From an uncultured Gammaproteobacteria bacterium (GTDB lineage: Bacteria > Pseudomonadota > Gammaproteobacteria > Steroidobacterales > Woeseiaceae): a stretch of 40,697 nt of DNA. Where the stretch lies: assembly GCA_913063505.1 (NCBI GenBank), contig CAJXYT010000009.1:1-40697 (forward strand). Reading direction: 5' to 3'. Each line of letters starts with the position of its first letter. Position 1 is the first letter of the stretch. Positions 1 to 8,601 of the stretch are shown here, in pieces. Both the position numbers and the translations under genes were made by a program. Under the pieces are notes generated by a model, which searched no databases, was not told where the DNA came from, and was given only the letters and a program-made list of their open reading frames with translations.

Positions 1-4
1 TTTT

Positions 5-70
5 CAAGCAGAAGACGGCATACGAGATCTAGTACGGTCTCGTGGGCTCGGAGATGTGTATAAGAGACAG
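5..70 (+). other. Illumina Nextera P7/i7 adapter (sequencing artefact)
   Basis: Bases 5-28 match the Illumina P7 flow-cell oligonucleotide, 29-36 (CTAGTACG) are an 8-base i7 index in adapter orientation, and 37-70 match the Nextera read-2 / transposon mosaic-end sequence ending in AGATGTGTATAAGAGACAG. The order P7-index-mosaic end is exactly that of a library adapter. It is joined directly to genomic sequence at 71. This is vector sequence that should have been trimmed, not biology. Confidence 0.98.
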
Positions 71-220
71 AATCTGTTGTCCGCGAGACAGTGTTGTGTT
101 GAGCGCATCGACCATGGCTGGGATCGCCGGCAAGCTGAGGTCCACAGTTAATGCTGCAACGGCTGTTAATAAGCCGAGCGTTACAATAAAACTGCGGGAT
201 TGGGCGAGTTTGGTGTTCAA
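71..220 (-). CDS. Bcr/CflA-type MFS drug transporter, N-terminal fragment
   Basis: Only the first 50 or so residues are present because the frame runs into the adapter at base 70. The start is TTG at 220; an in-frame TAG lies 6 bases upstream of it, so no earlier start is possible. Residues 11-40 form a first transmembrane helix followed by LSLPAIPAM, the D-x-x-LPA(I/L)PA pattern typical of the first helix and loop of Bcr/CflA multidrug exporters of the major facilitator superfamily. The family exports drugs or small metabolites by proton antiport. The frame continues through the adapter as ...LIHISEPTRPY, a known adapter-derived peptide that must not be counted as protein. It is divergent from the sulfite dehydrogenase gene. 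Confidence 0.75.
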
Positions 221-432
221 GGCGGGCTAGTGTGCCCACCTATCAGTAGTTCCGCCAGTTGAGGTGTGCCGTCCAGTAGGTGAGCGCGCGAGGATCACTG
301 ATACTTCACACTGCAGTCGTGAAAACGAAGAGAAGACCGTGTTCGATACAGTAAAAGCTAACAAATTGCGCGATACTGTGCAGAAGAGGTTGGGCGCCTT
401 TCTTGACGCCGACGCAAACTGATGAAGACGCT

Positions 433-1749
433 ATGACCAAGAAAAGAGGTCTGCATGAATTTTATGCCGAGAATCCCGAGCGAGCTGATGAGCTGCTATG
501 GGGCCGAAAAGCGAACAAAGTATCGCGACGCGGATTCATAAAAGGCTCAGGCTTGGCTGCGATGGTAGCGGCTATTGGGGCAAGCATCCCTTTCGCACGT
601 TTTATGCCAGGTGGCTTGATTCCTGCGGCGCTTGCACAAAGTGACGAGGCATTTTCGATCCCAGGGAAGTCCGGGCTTACATTGTTAAATGACCGTCCCA
701 TCAATGCCGAAACGCCAGCGCATTTATTGGATGATCCAGTCACACCAGCGTCACGTTTGTTCGTTCGCAATAACGGCATTCCGCCATCTACTTGGGATAT
801 CGATCCGCTCGAGTGGAAAATCAGTATCGAAGGCGAAGCGTGCGAACGTCCGACCGTGCTCACGCTGGACGAACTTCAGAAGCGCTACAAACAGCACACT
901 CTGCAATTACAGATAGAGTGCGGGGGCAACGGCAGATCGGAATTCAATCCGCCGGCGAAAGGCAACCAATGGACGACGGGCGCCATCGGTTGCCCCGAAT
1001 GGACGGGCGTCCGATTACGAGACATTCTTGAAGACTGCGGTGTTTCTGACAATGCAGTCTATGTCGCCTATGAAGCGGCCGACTTGCATCTTTCCGGCGA
1101 CCCCACCAAGCGGCCAATCTCGCGCGGTGTGCCGGTGCAAAAAGCATTGGAGAAAGAATCGATGATTGTCTGGGCGATGAATGGCGAGCCGCTGCCTGAG
1201 TTACACGGCTTCCCGGTTCGCATGCTATGTGCCGGCTGGCCCGCGTCTGTTAGTGGAAAATGGCTTACCCGCATTTTGATTCGGGACCGCATTCACGACG
1301 GTGCGAAAATGACGGGACAGTCGTATCGAGTACCGTGCAAATCGGTTGCGCCGGGTACGTCCGTCGCTGATGAAGACATGTGCATTATCGAGTCCATGCC
1401 GGTGAAATCATTAATTACGTTTCCGAAGTCCGGTATCGAGTCCAGCGTCGCGAAGCCGCTTCAGGTTCGAGGTCATGCTTGGGCCGGCGATAATAGAATA
1501 AAGGCAGTGCACATCTCTATCGATTTCGGCAGCACTTGGCAAAAGGCTAAACTTAAGAAGGCAGTGAATCGCCTCGCTTGGCAGCATTTCACGGCAACTG
1601 CCGACTTTCCGGAGCCCGGGTATTACGAGATTTGGGCTCGTGCGACTGACGATGCCGGCCGAGCACAGCCTATGCTACTGCCGGGCTGGAACCCGCGCGG
1701 TTATCTCAATAACGCGTGCCACCGAATAGCGGTCATGGTAACGGCGTGA
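433..1749 (+). CDS. Sulfite oxidase-family molybdopterin subunit (SorA/SoxC-like), TAT-exported
   Basis: Molybdenum subunit of a periplasmic sulfite dehydrogenase, oxidising sulfite to sulfate and passing electrons to a c-type cytochrome. Residues 31-37 (SRRGFIK) are a twin-arginine motif, followed by a hydrophobic stretch and an ALAQ cleavage site near 66-69. The oxidoreductase Mo-binding domain follows; Cys163 in IECGGNGRSEF is the expected cofactor-ligating cysteine. The C-terminal third is a dimerisation domain (RGHAWAGDNRIKAV, GSTWQKA). The chosen ATG gives 438 residues; an in-frame TTG at 403 would add ten residues but has no better ribosome site. The stop overlaps the start of the next gene, a cytochrome, which is the SorAB arrangement. 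SoxC is an alternative, but no other sox genes are seen here. Confidence 0.88.
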   Translation: MTKKRGLHEFYAENPERADELLWGRKANKVSRRGFIKGSGLAAMVAAIGASIPFARFMPGGLIPAALAQSDEAFSIPGKSGLTLLNDRPINAETPAHLLDDPVTPASRLFVRNNGIPPSTWDIDPLEWKISIEGEACERPTVLTLDELQKRYKQHTLQLQIECGGNGRSEFNPPAKGNQWTTGAIGCPEWTGVRLRDILEDCGVSDNAVYVAYEAADLHLSGDPTKRPISRGVPVQKALEKESMIVWAMNGEPLPELHGFPVRMLCAGWPASVSGKWLTRILIRDRIHDGAKMTGQSYRVPCKSVAPGTSVADEDMCIIESMPVKSLITFPKSGIESSVAKPLQVRGHAWAGDNRIKAVHISIDFGSTWQKAKLKKAVNRLAWQHFTATADFPEPGYYEIWARATDDAGRAQPMLLPGWNPRGYLNNACHRIAVMVTA

Positions 1750-2093
1750 GAGTGCCTTTTGGTTTCGTAGTGCTGCTCTTGTCAGCTGAGTTGAACGCCA
1801 CTGACATTGATAATTCCTCAGGTCTCATCAAGAGTCCGGGTTGGGAGCAGGTTCGAGCGCACTGCGGGGGTTGCCATTCACATGCATTGGTGACCAGCCA
1901 ACGGGCCGACCGAAATACCTGGCTGGATATCATCCGTTGGATGCAGGAAACACAGAATCTGTGGCTGTTTCAGCCAGAGGTAGAGGCACAAATCCTTGAT
2001 TACCTTGCAGCAAACTATCCGCCACAGCCGAATCGGCGTCGTGCGCCCATTCCGCCCAGCCTGATGCCCAGGAACATGGACAAGGTTCAGTAG
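1746..2093 (+). CDS. Small periplasmic c-type cytochrome (SorB-like partner)
   Basis: Monohaem cytochrome c, 115 residues, likely electron acceptor of the upstream sulfite dehydrogenase. GTG at 1746 overlaps the preceding stop codon (GTGA), indicating translational coupling; an earlier GTG at 1716 is possible but lies inside the previous gene. Residues 1-18 form a signal peptide (MRVPFGFVVLLLSAELNA). The haem motif CGGCH is at 40-44. Met66 in IIRWMQETQN is a plausible axial ligand; the short tail is Pro/Arg-rich. Fusion-free MoCo subunit plus small cytochrome matches SorAB rather than animal-type sulfite oxidase, whose haem b domain is fused. Confidence 0.85.
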   Translation: MRVPFGFVVLLLSAELNATDIDNSSGLIKSPGWEQVRAHCGGCHSHALVTSQRADRNTWLDIIRWMQETQNLWLFQPEVEAQILDYLAANYPPQPNRRRAPIPPSLMPRNMDKVQ

Positions 2094-2134
2094 CGGTTCA
2101 GGCGCGCCAATCTAATCTGTTAATCCACTATATG

Positions 2135-2147
2135 GGCTATCATAGCC
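2135..2147. promoter_or_regulatory. 13-bp perfect inverted repeat upstream of SYLF gene
   Basis: GGCTAT-C-ATAGCC is a perfect palindrome with a single central base, 52 bases before the SYLF start codon. It is too short and has no T tract, so a terminator is unlikely; an operator is possible. The regulator is unknown and chance is not excluded. Confidence 0.25.
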
Positions 2148-2199
2148 TCTATTCGTGGTCCACAGTTTGGCAAGCGCGCCAGCTCACAGGGAGCATATG

Positions 2200-2751
2200 A
2201 TGAAGAGCTTTAGTAAATCTATTCGAGCGGGCAGCATGTTACTAATGCTTTTATTTGCCGGTTTGGTATTAGCGGCATCTGCGGACAAGCTCAACCGCGA
2301 GTCAGACAAAACACTTGAGGTATTTCGGGGCGAAGTAAACGGGGCGCAGCTTTTTCTTGACCAGGCGGTTGGCTACCTCGTGTTTCCGCGCGTCATCAAA
2401 GTCGGCGCCGTGATCGGTGGTGAAACTGGTGAGGGTGTATTGCGCGTTGATGGACAGACAATCGAATATTATCGAGTGTCTGCCGGCTCGATCGGTTTTC
2501 AGTTGGGTGTGCAGGCAAAATCAATTGTAATTGCGTTCATGACCAAGCAATCCCTACAGAAGTTCCGTGTCTCGGGTGGATGGAAAGTGGGTATTGACGG
2601 CTCTGTAACGCTGATCGATCTGGGTATTGGCAAGACGATTGACAGCCAGAATATTAAGGATCCAGTGGTCGGATTTATTTTTGGGTCGAAGGGTTTGATG
2701 TACAGCCTTTCGCTTGAAGGGTCCAAGTTCACCAAACTCGATAAGTCCTGA
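2200..2751 (+). CDS. SYLF/Ysc84-domain secreted protein
   Basis: Exported protein of the bacterial SYLF (Ysc84, formerly DUF500) family, which binds lipids in characterised members; the bacterial role is unclear. The second of two adjacent ATG codons is chosen because AGGGAG at 2188-2193 lies 6 bases before it. Residues 1-25 form a signal peptide (LLMLLFAGLVLAAS). The SYLF core includes GYLVFPRVIKVGAVIGG, the GSIGFQLGVQAKS segment and KDPVVGFIFGSKGLM near the C-terminus. Length (183 residues) is normal for the single-domain secreted form. It is convergent with fdsA, whose stop lies 88 bases away, and shows no operon partner. Confidence 0.85.
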   Translation: MKSFSKSIRAGSMLLMLLFAGLVLAASADKLNRESDKTLEVFRGEVNGAQLFLDQAVGYLVFPRVIKVGAVIGGETGEGVLRVDGQTIEYYRVSAGSIGFQLGVQAKSIVIAFMTKQSLQKFRVSGGWKVGIDGSVTLIDLGIGKTIDSQNIKDPVVGFIFGSKGLMYSLSLEGSKFTKLDKS

Positions 2752-2839
2752 ACAAGTCATGGCTAATGGTCGTTCGTGCAGATGCGTCCGGTGCTATGAA
2801 TAGCAAGAATGATTAATGCAAATGTGGAGATAGTCCGAG

Positions 2840-5680
2840 TCATTGTTCTACTTCTTCCGTGATCTTACCCTGTTGCTCAGCGCGCGCAGCAAATCCGTCT
2901 TGCCACGTTGATCTGTGTGTCGCCGGCGTAATTCGCACCGCCGTGACCTTGTACTCCGGACAGTTTGTCGCCCAATCGCTATATTCAGTCGTTACTACAT
3001 TGGCACCGGTCTCAGGATTATGGAAGGTCGTATAGACGACACCTGGCTTGACGCGGTTAGTGATCGTCGCTCGTAACGTAATGTCACCCTTTCGGCTGAC
3101 CATTGACACGAGCTCACCCTCTCTGACGCCTGTCGCCTCTGCGTCGGATGGGTGTACTTCAAGGACGTCTTCGGAATGCCAAACGTTGTTCTTGGTACGA
3201 CGGGTTTGTGCGCCCACGTTGTATTGAGAAAGGATGCGGCCGGTTGTCAGTAGTAATGGGAATTTTCGATTGGTCTTTTCTTCGGTTGGAACGTAATCAG
3301 TTTCGATGAAGAGGCCCTTGCCGCGGACAAAATGATCGATGTGCATAACTGGTGTGCCTTCCGGCGCGGCTTCATTACATGGCCACTGCACACTACCAAT
3401 GTCATCGAGCATCTTGAAGCTGACGTTTTTAAATGTTGGTGTGAGCTCCGCGATTTCGTCCATGATTTCTGCAGAGGATTGATAATCCATGTTGTAACCC
3501 ATGGCTTGAGCTAGGTCTTGGGCGATCTGCCACTCGTCCTTGCCCTGCTGTGCCGGCATGACAGGGCGAACGCGATTGATGCGGCGTTCGGCGTTGGTGA
3601 ATGTTCCATCTTTTTCTAGGAACGATGTGCCAGGTAGGAATACATGCGCGAACTTGGCTGTTTCGTTCAGGAATAGATCCTGAACAACGATGCACTCCAT
3701 GTTGCTGAAAGCCGCCTCGACGTGGTGCGTGTTTGGATCCGACTGCGCCAGATCTTCACCCTGAATGTACATGCCCATGAATTCGCCCGCGCATGCGGCG
3801 TCGAACATATTGGGAATACGGTAGCCAGGTTCCGGGTCGAGGGGTACACCCCAATGCTTTTCGAACAGCGAGCGGACGTCATCGTCCGAGACGGGTCGGT
3901 AACCTGGCAGTTCGTGCGGGAATGAGCCCATATCGCAGGAGCCCTGTACGTTGTTCTGGCCGCGGAGCGGGTTAACGCCAACGCCGGAACGGCCGATATT
4001 ACCGGTCGCCATAGCAAGGTTGGCCATACCCATCACCATGGTCGAGCCCTGACTGTGTTCCGTAACGCCGAGTCCATAGTAGATTGATCCATTTTTTGCA
4101 CTGCCGAACAAGCGCGCGGCGGCTCGCAGTGTCTCGGCGTCGACACCGGCTACTTTAGCCACTTCCTCTGGGGAATTTTCGGGCTTTAGGATCATTTTTT
4201 TCCAGGCCTCGAACGACTCAATATCGCAGCGCTCTTTGACGTAGTCGTCGGCGACGAGTCCTTCGCTCACGATCACGTGCGCCAGGGCGTTAACCACCGG
4301 GACGTTCGTTCCAGGAGACAATGCAATATGATGCGCGGCCTCAATGCGAGCGGAGCGGACCAAATCGATTTTGCGCGGATCGATAACGATCAGTTTTGCG
4401 CCCTCGCGCAGGCGTCGTTTCATCTGCGACGCAAACACTGGATGTGCGACAGTTGGGTTTGCACCGATCACAATCATGACATCGGTATCCATTACGCTGT
4501 CGAATGGCTGTGTTCCAGCGGAGGTACCCAAGGTCATTCCCAAACCATACCCGGTTGGAGAATGACAGACGCGAGCGCAGGTATCGACGTTATTATTCGC
4601 GAACGCCGTGCGGATCATTTTCTGTACGACATAGACTTCTTCGTTCGTGCAGCGCGACGAAGTGATTCCGCCGATCGATTTGCGCCCGTACTTCTCCTGA
4701 ATTTCCTTGAAGCGCCTAGCTGAATACTGAATTGCTTCCGCCCAACTGACTTCACGCCACGGCTCGTCCGTCGTGTCACGAATCATCGGCTTCATTATGC
4801 GATCTTTATGTGATGCGTAACCCCAGGCGAATCGTCCTTTAACGCAAGAGTGACCATGATTTGCTTCGCCGTCTTTGTGCGGTGTCATACGGACGACTTG
4901 ATCGCCCTTCATCTCGGCCTGAAACGAACAGCCAACGCCGCAATAGGCGCAGGTGGTTAAAACGCTATGGTCCGGTTGGCCCTCGTCAACGATGCTTTTT
5001 TCCATCAATGTTGCTGTTGGGCAGGCCTGCACGCAGGCACCACAAGATACGCACTCCGAACCGAGAAAGCCCTCATCCATTCCTGCGGATACTTTCGATG
5101 CGAAACCGCGGCCCTGGATGGTCAGTGCGAAGGTGCCCTGAACTTCGTCACAGGCACGTACGCATCGCGAACAAACAATACATTTACTTGCGTCGAACTG
5201 AAAATATGGATTACTGGAATCAACACCGCCGTCAAGATGATTTTCGCCGTCGAATCCGTAGCGAACATCGCGCAAGCCGACAGCGCCAGCCATGTCCTGC
5301 AACTCACAATCACCGTTCGCCGAGCATGTTAGGCAATCCAGCGGGTGGTCGGAGATATACAGCTCCATAACGTTGCGTCGAATTTTCGACAACTCACTAG
5401 TCTGGGTTCGAATCTTCATGCCAGCTTCGACTGGCGTGGTGCACGACGCAGGATAGCCCTTGCGGCCTTCGATCTCGACAAGACACATGCGACAGGAGCC
5501 AAATGGCTTGAGGCTGTCAGTAGCACAGAGCTTGGGAATGTCGACGCCTGATTCACGCGCCGCACGTAATATGCTGGATCCGGCGTTAACGGTCGCGGGC
5601 ATTCCATCGATTTCGACCTGCACGGTTTCAATCATTGTGACGGCGGGAGTTCCGAGATCGGCTTGGCGTACTTTATTCAT
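2840..5680 (-). CDS. fdsA: NAD-dependent formate dehydrogenase, catalytic Mo/Fe-S subunit
   Basis: Catalytic subunit of the soluble NAD+-dependent formate dehydrogenase, oxidising formate to CO2 in the cytoplasm. 946 residues in FdsA domain order: a [2Fe-2S] ferredoxin domain (C52, C63, C66, C80), a His-Cys3 cluster (H112, C116, C119, C125), two [4Fe-4S] clusters (C167/170/173 and C210/213/216 with C177 and C220), the cofactor-proximal [4Fe-4S] motif (C244, C247, C251, C279), then the bis-MGD domain. The molybdenum ligand is Cys372 followed by His373 (VCHSPT), so this is a cysteine rather than selenocysteine enzyme. It starts 3 bases after the fdsB stop. No small FdsD subunit follows; the next gene is convergent. 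A later ATG (residue 16) is a weaker alternative start. Confidence 0.95.
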   Translation of the reverse strand: MNKVRQADLGTPAVTMIETVQVEIDGMPATVNAGSSILRAARESGVDIPKLCATDSLKPFGSCRMCLVEIEGRKGYPASCTTPVEAGMKIRTQTSELSKIRRNVMELYISDHPLDCLTCSANGDCELQDMAGAVGLRDVRYGFDGENHLDGGVDSSNPYFQFDASKCIVCSRCVRACDEVQGTFALTIQGRGFASKVSAGMDEGFLGSECVSCGACVQACPTATLMEKSIVDEGQPDHSVLTTCAYCGVGCSFQAEMKGDQVVRMTPHKDGEANHGHSCVKGRFAWGYASHKDRIMKPMIRDTTDEPWREVSWAEAIQYSARRFKEIQEKYGRKSIGGITSSRCTNEEVYVVQKMIRTAFANNNVDTCARVCHSPTGYGLGMTLGTSAGTQPFDSVMDTDVMIVIGANPTVAHPVFASQMKRRLREGAKLIVIDPRKIDLVRSARIEAAHHIALSPGTNVPVVNALAHVIVSEGLVADDYVKERCDIESFEAWKKMILKPENSPEEVAKVAGVDAETLRAAARLFGSAKNGSIYYGLGVTEHSQGSTMVMGMANLAMATGNIGRSGVGVNPLRGQNNVQGSCDMGSFPHELPGYRPVSDDDVRSLFEKHWGVPLDPEPGYRIPNMFDAACAGEFMGMYIQGEDLAQSDPNTHHVEAAFSNMECIVVQDLFLNETAKFAHVFLPGTSFLEKDGTFTNAERRINRVRPVMPAQQGKDEWQIAQDLAQAMGYNMDYQSSAEIMDEIAELTPTFKNVSFKMLDDIGSVQWPCNEAAPEGTPVMHIDHFVRGKGLFIETDYVPTEEKTNRKFPLLLTTGRILSQYNVGAQTRRTKNNVWHSEDVLEVHPSDAEATGVREGELVSMVSRKGDITLRATITNRVKPGVVYTTFHNPETGANVVTTEYSDWATNCPEYKVTAVRITPATHRSTWQDGFAARAEQQGKITEEVEQ

Positions 5681-5683
5681 AAT

Positions 5684-7231
5684 TTATTTCTTGCCTGAGG
5701 ACGCGAAGTCCTCTGCGAAGTATTTTAGAACACTTCTAACTGGATAGGGCGTCATTCCGCCCATTGCGCATAAGGACGCGCCTTCCATTGTGTCGCACAA
5801 GTCGACTAAAAGTTCGTGATTCTGCTCACGATCGACGCCTTCGATCAACTTATCGATCACCTCTACGCCACGCGTTGAGCCAATTCGGCAGGGCGTGCAC
5901 TTGCCGCAGGACTCGATTGCGCAAAACTCCATCGCGAATCGAGCGAGCTGCGCCATATCAGCCGTGTCATCAAACACCACAATGCCGCCATGTCCGATCA
6001 TTGCGCCAATACCGATAAAAGCTTCGTAATCCATAGGCGTATCAAGCTGGTCGGCTGGAATATAGGCACCCAATGGACCGCCGACCTGGACCGCTTTGAC
6101 GGGTCGACCGCTAGCCGTGCCGCCGCCCCAGTCTTCGATGAGTTCTCGCAAAGTAACACCAAAGGACTTTTCTACTAGGCCGCCACGCTTGATGTTGCCC
6201 GCGAGCTGAAAAGCGAGGGTTCCTTTGGATCGATCGACGCCCATGCCCGCATAGCGCTCACCGCCGAGATTTATGATGTTGGCAACAGACGCCAGCGATA
6301 TTACGTTATTCACGACGGTGGGCTTACCGAAAAGTCCTTCAAGCGCAGGTAATGGCGGCTTGAAGCGTACGATGCCTTTCTTGCCCTCAAGACTTTCGAG
6401 CATGGCCGTTTCTTCACCACAGACGTAGGAGCCGGCACCGAGGTGCAGTTCAATATCGAAATCGAATCCACTGTCTTTAATGTTCTCGCCCAGCCATCCT
6501 GCATCTCTGGCAGTTTCGATGGCGCGGGACAGTATCGAATGCGCTAGGGGGTATTCTGACCGCAAGTAAATGTAGCCCTTGCTTGCGCCAACCGCGAAAC
6601 CGGCGATGGCCATACTTTCGACCAAACCAAGAGGGTCACCTTCCATCAGCATGCGATCGGAAAATGTACCACTATCACCTTCATCCGCATTACAGGCGAT
6701 GTACTTCTGATCCGCCTCAGCATTGGCAACCGTCCGCCACTTGATGCCGGTTGGGAAACCAGCGCCACCTCGACCACGAAGACCAGATTCTGCAACGGCT
6801 TCGAGGACCGCTTCGGCACCATCAACAAATGCTTTTTTAAGCGCCCTGAAACCCTGATGCAGTTCGAAGTCTTCAATTGACAGCGGGTTGATGCGCCCAC
6901 AGCGCCAGAATGTCCAGCGATCCTGATTCACCAGATAGGGAATCTCATCAGTCGGCCCGAGGCGACGTTCGTGTTTACCGCCGCTAAGGAGGTCAGCATC
7001 GAACATGGAGGCGATATCTGCAGCGCTAACGTTTCCGTAGGCGACGCGGGTGCCATCGACTTCAACCTCAAGCAGCGGCTCCAGCCACGTGGCTCCCCAG
7101 GAGCCGTTGCGAATCAGTTCGATGTCCACGCCATTCTTTTTCGCGACCTGGGCGATAGCCAATGCGACTTCATCAGCGCCAACTGAGACGGCGGCGGTTT
7201 CGCGTGGCACGTAGATTTTCGTCCTTGCCAT
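5684..7231 (-). CDS. fdsB: Formate dehydrogenase FMN/NAD-binding subunit
   Basis: Diaphorase subunit of the Fds complex, homologous to NuoF of complex I; it takes electrons from the Fe-S chain and reduces NAD+. 515 residues: an N-terminal thioredoxin-like extension (about 1-110), the glycine-rich FMN/NADH motif GRGGAGFPTG at 153-162, LGAGSYVCGEETA at about 264-276, and the [4Fe-4S] site C442, C445, C448 with C488 near the end. The ATG overlaps the fdsG stop by one base (TAATG) and AGGAG lies 7 to 8 bases upstream, so translation is coupled. Confidence 0.95.
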   Translation of the reverse strand: MARTKIYVPRETAAVSVGADEVALAIAQVAKKNGVDIELIRNGSWGATWLEPLLEVEVDGTRVAYGNVSAADIASMFDADLLSGGKHERRLGPTDEIPYLVNQDRWTFWRCGRINPLSIEDFELHQGFRALKKAFVDGAEAVLEAVAESGLRGRGGAGFPTGIKWRTVANAEADQKYIACNADEGDSGTFSDRMLMEGDPLGLVESMAIAGFAVGASKGYIYLRSEYPLAHSILSRAIETARDAGWLGENIKDSGFDFDIELHLGAGSYVCGEETAMLESLEGKKGIVRFKPPLPALEGLFGKPTVVNNVISLASVANIINLGGERYAGMGVDRSKGTLAFQLAGNIKRGGLVEKSFGVTLRELIEDWGGGTASGRPVKAVQVGGPLGAYIPADQLDTPMDYEAFIGIGAMIGHGGIVVFDDTADMAQLARFAMEFCAIESCGKCTPCRIGSTRGVEVIDKLIEGVDREQNHELLVDLCDTMEGASLCAMGGMTPYPVRSVLKYFAEDFASSGKK

Positions 7232-7695
7232 TATTTATCTCCTCGCAAATTATTGAGGAGCGCATTGAATCGAGATTCATCAACGCGACCATAGGTCTTT
7301 CCGTCGATCATTACAGCGGGCGAGCAAGCGCAATTACCAAGACAATAAACAGGTTCGAGCGTGATGTCGTTTTCAGTGTCGTACATGCTCATCGCCAAAG
7401 TCTTCTGCGCATAATCAGTCAATTGGCGACTGCCCATTGCCTGACACGCTTCTGCCTGGCAGATCTTAACAATATGCTTGCCGGGCTCTTTGGTTCTGAA
7501 ATCGTGGTAGTACTCGACCACACCATGCACATCCGCTCGTGACAGGTTCAGCTCTTCTGCGAGTTGACGCACTGTCTCGGGTGGTACCCAACCAAATCGA
7601 GTCACGATGGTTTGCAGGATCTGCACCAATAGCTCCGGCTTGCCGTTGTGGTCTTTGACGATCTGGCTCGTCGTTTCTGTATCGATTCTTGCCAT
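7231..7695 (-). CDS. fdsG: Formate dehydrogenase [2Fe-2S] subunit, NuoE-like
   Basis: Small electron-transfer subunit of the soluble formate dehydrogenase, thioredoxin-fold and related to NuoE. 154 residues. A helical N-terminal part contains the conserved RFGWVPPE segment. The [2Fe-2S] cluster ligands are C79 and C84 (CQAEAC) and C118 and C122 (CLGNC), the C-x4-C...C-x3-C pattern of the family. The start codon overlaps the fdhD stop by one base (TGATG) and its own stop overlaps fdsB, so fdhD-fdsG-fdsB form an unbroken coupled run. Confidence 0.95.
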   Translation of the reverse strand: MARIDTETTSQIVKDHNGKPELLVQILQTIVTRFGWVPPETVRQLAEELNLSRADVHGVVEYYHDFRTKEPGKHIVKICQAEACQAMGSRQLTDYAQKTLAMSMYDTENDITLEPVYCLGNCACSPAVMIDGKTYGRVDESRFNALLNNLRGDK

Positions 7696-8537
7696 CAGGT
7701 AATACGTTCCCCGGCGGAATAGATGTTAAAAGTATCGCCGCGCAAAAAGCCGACCAGCGTTACGTTAAATTCGGTCGCCAATTGCACTGCGAGACTGGAT
7801 GGTGCACTGACTGCAGCCAACAGCGGAATACCTGCGACCAATGTTTTTTGCATGAGTTCGAAACTAGCTCGACCAGAGACTATCAGGCCAAGATCGCTGG
7901 CGGGAAGCCTGCCTCGTGTTAGTAACGCCCCGACAACTTTATCGACCGCATTGTGCCGTCCAACATCCTCATGTACCACAAGAATTTCACCTTGTGAATC
8001 AAATGCCGCTGCGGCATGCAGGCCCCCTGTTTGATCAAAAGCCCGCTGATGGTCGCGGAGCGTATCCGGCATAGTGACCAGCACGGCTTTTCTGAATTGA
8101 TCGCGGTTGATATCGAGTGCCTCAGCCCCGGTAACTCGGAGTGCGTCCAGCGAAGATTTTCCACATACGCCACAACTCGATGTTGTGTAGAAATGCCGCT
8201 GCAGACGGCCAAGATCAACCTCTACGTGGGTTGCGAGATCGACGCGGACAATGTTGTGATTTCCTGTATCGGGGGCAGCGGGGCCAGAGTGTACGACTGA
8301 TGTAACGTCGCTCGAGTGGGTAATTATGGATTCGGAGTACAGGAACCCGATAGCCAGCTCCTCGTCATTACCTGGCGTCCGCATCGTAATGGATATGCTT
8401 TTGGCGGTGCGCCCTGTAGGTGTCGAATACCCAAGGCGAATCTCCAATGGTTCCTCCACCGCGACGTAGTCTTCGACCGGATTTGCGGAATCGCCACGGA
8501 TTTTATGGATGGTAATTGAGAGGCTGCGATCGGTCAT
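7695..8537 (-). CDS. fdhD: Formate dehydrogenase accessory sulfurtransferase
   Basis: FdhD (FdsC in fds operons) transfers sulfur from a cysteine desulfurase to the bis-MGD cofactor, making the sulfido-molybdenum form needed by formate dehydrogenase. 280 residues. The functional C-x2-C pair is C122 and C125 in SSCGVCGKSS. Other conserved blocks are PGNDEELAIGFLYSE at about 55-69, GGLHAAAAF and HEDVGRHNAVDKVVG. It is the first gene of the operon, whereas in classical fds operons I recall it following fdsA. A -10-like element and a Fur-like palindrome lie upstream. No clear Shine-Dalgarno sequence precedes the ATG. Confidence 0.95.
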   Translation of the reverse strand: MTDRSLSITIHKIRGDSANPVEDYVAVEEPLEIRLGYSTPTGRTAKSISITMRTPGNDEELAIGFLYSESIITHSSDVTSVVHSGPAAPDTGNHNIVRVDLATHVEVDLGRLQRHFYTTSSCGVCGKSSLDALRVTGAEALDINRDQFRKAVLVTMPDTLRDHQRAFDQTGGLHAAAAFDSQGEILVVHEDVGRHNAVDKVVGALLTRGRLPASDLGLIVSGRASFELMQKTLVAGIPLLAAVSAPSSLAVQLATEFNVTLVGFLRGDTFNIYSAGERIT

Positions 8538-8567
8538 AGTGACTTCGATTGAGTGCCGGGGTCATGC

Positions 8568-8573
8568 AGTATA
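8568..8573 (-). promoter_or_regulatory. Putative -10 element for the fdhD-fds operon
   Basis: Read on the minus strand this is TATACT, one change from the sigma-70 consensus TATAAT. It would start transcription near 8560, leaving a leader of about 25 bases before the fdhD ATG. No good -35 lies at 16-18 bases, so the promoter may be weak or activator-dependent. Confidence 0.35.
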
Positions 8574-8601
8574 TCCCAATGACGGGGACTGCAGGACGCA
8601 A

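Noticed and set aside
433-1749. SoxC of a full thiosulfate-oxidising Sox system
   Set aside because: No soxX, Y, Z, A or B genes are present; the overlapping small cytochrome fits SorAB better, though the subfamily is not certain.
4277-4723. 148-residue open frame on the plus strand opposite fdsA
   Set aside because: It lies wholly antisense to a well-supported formate dehydrogenase domain, has no ribosome site and gives a Cys/Arg/His-rich translation with no recognisable motif.
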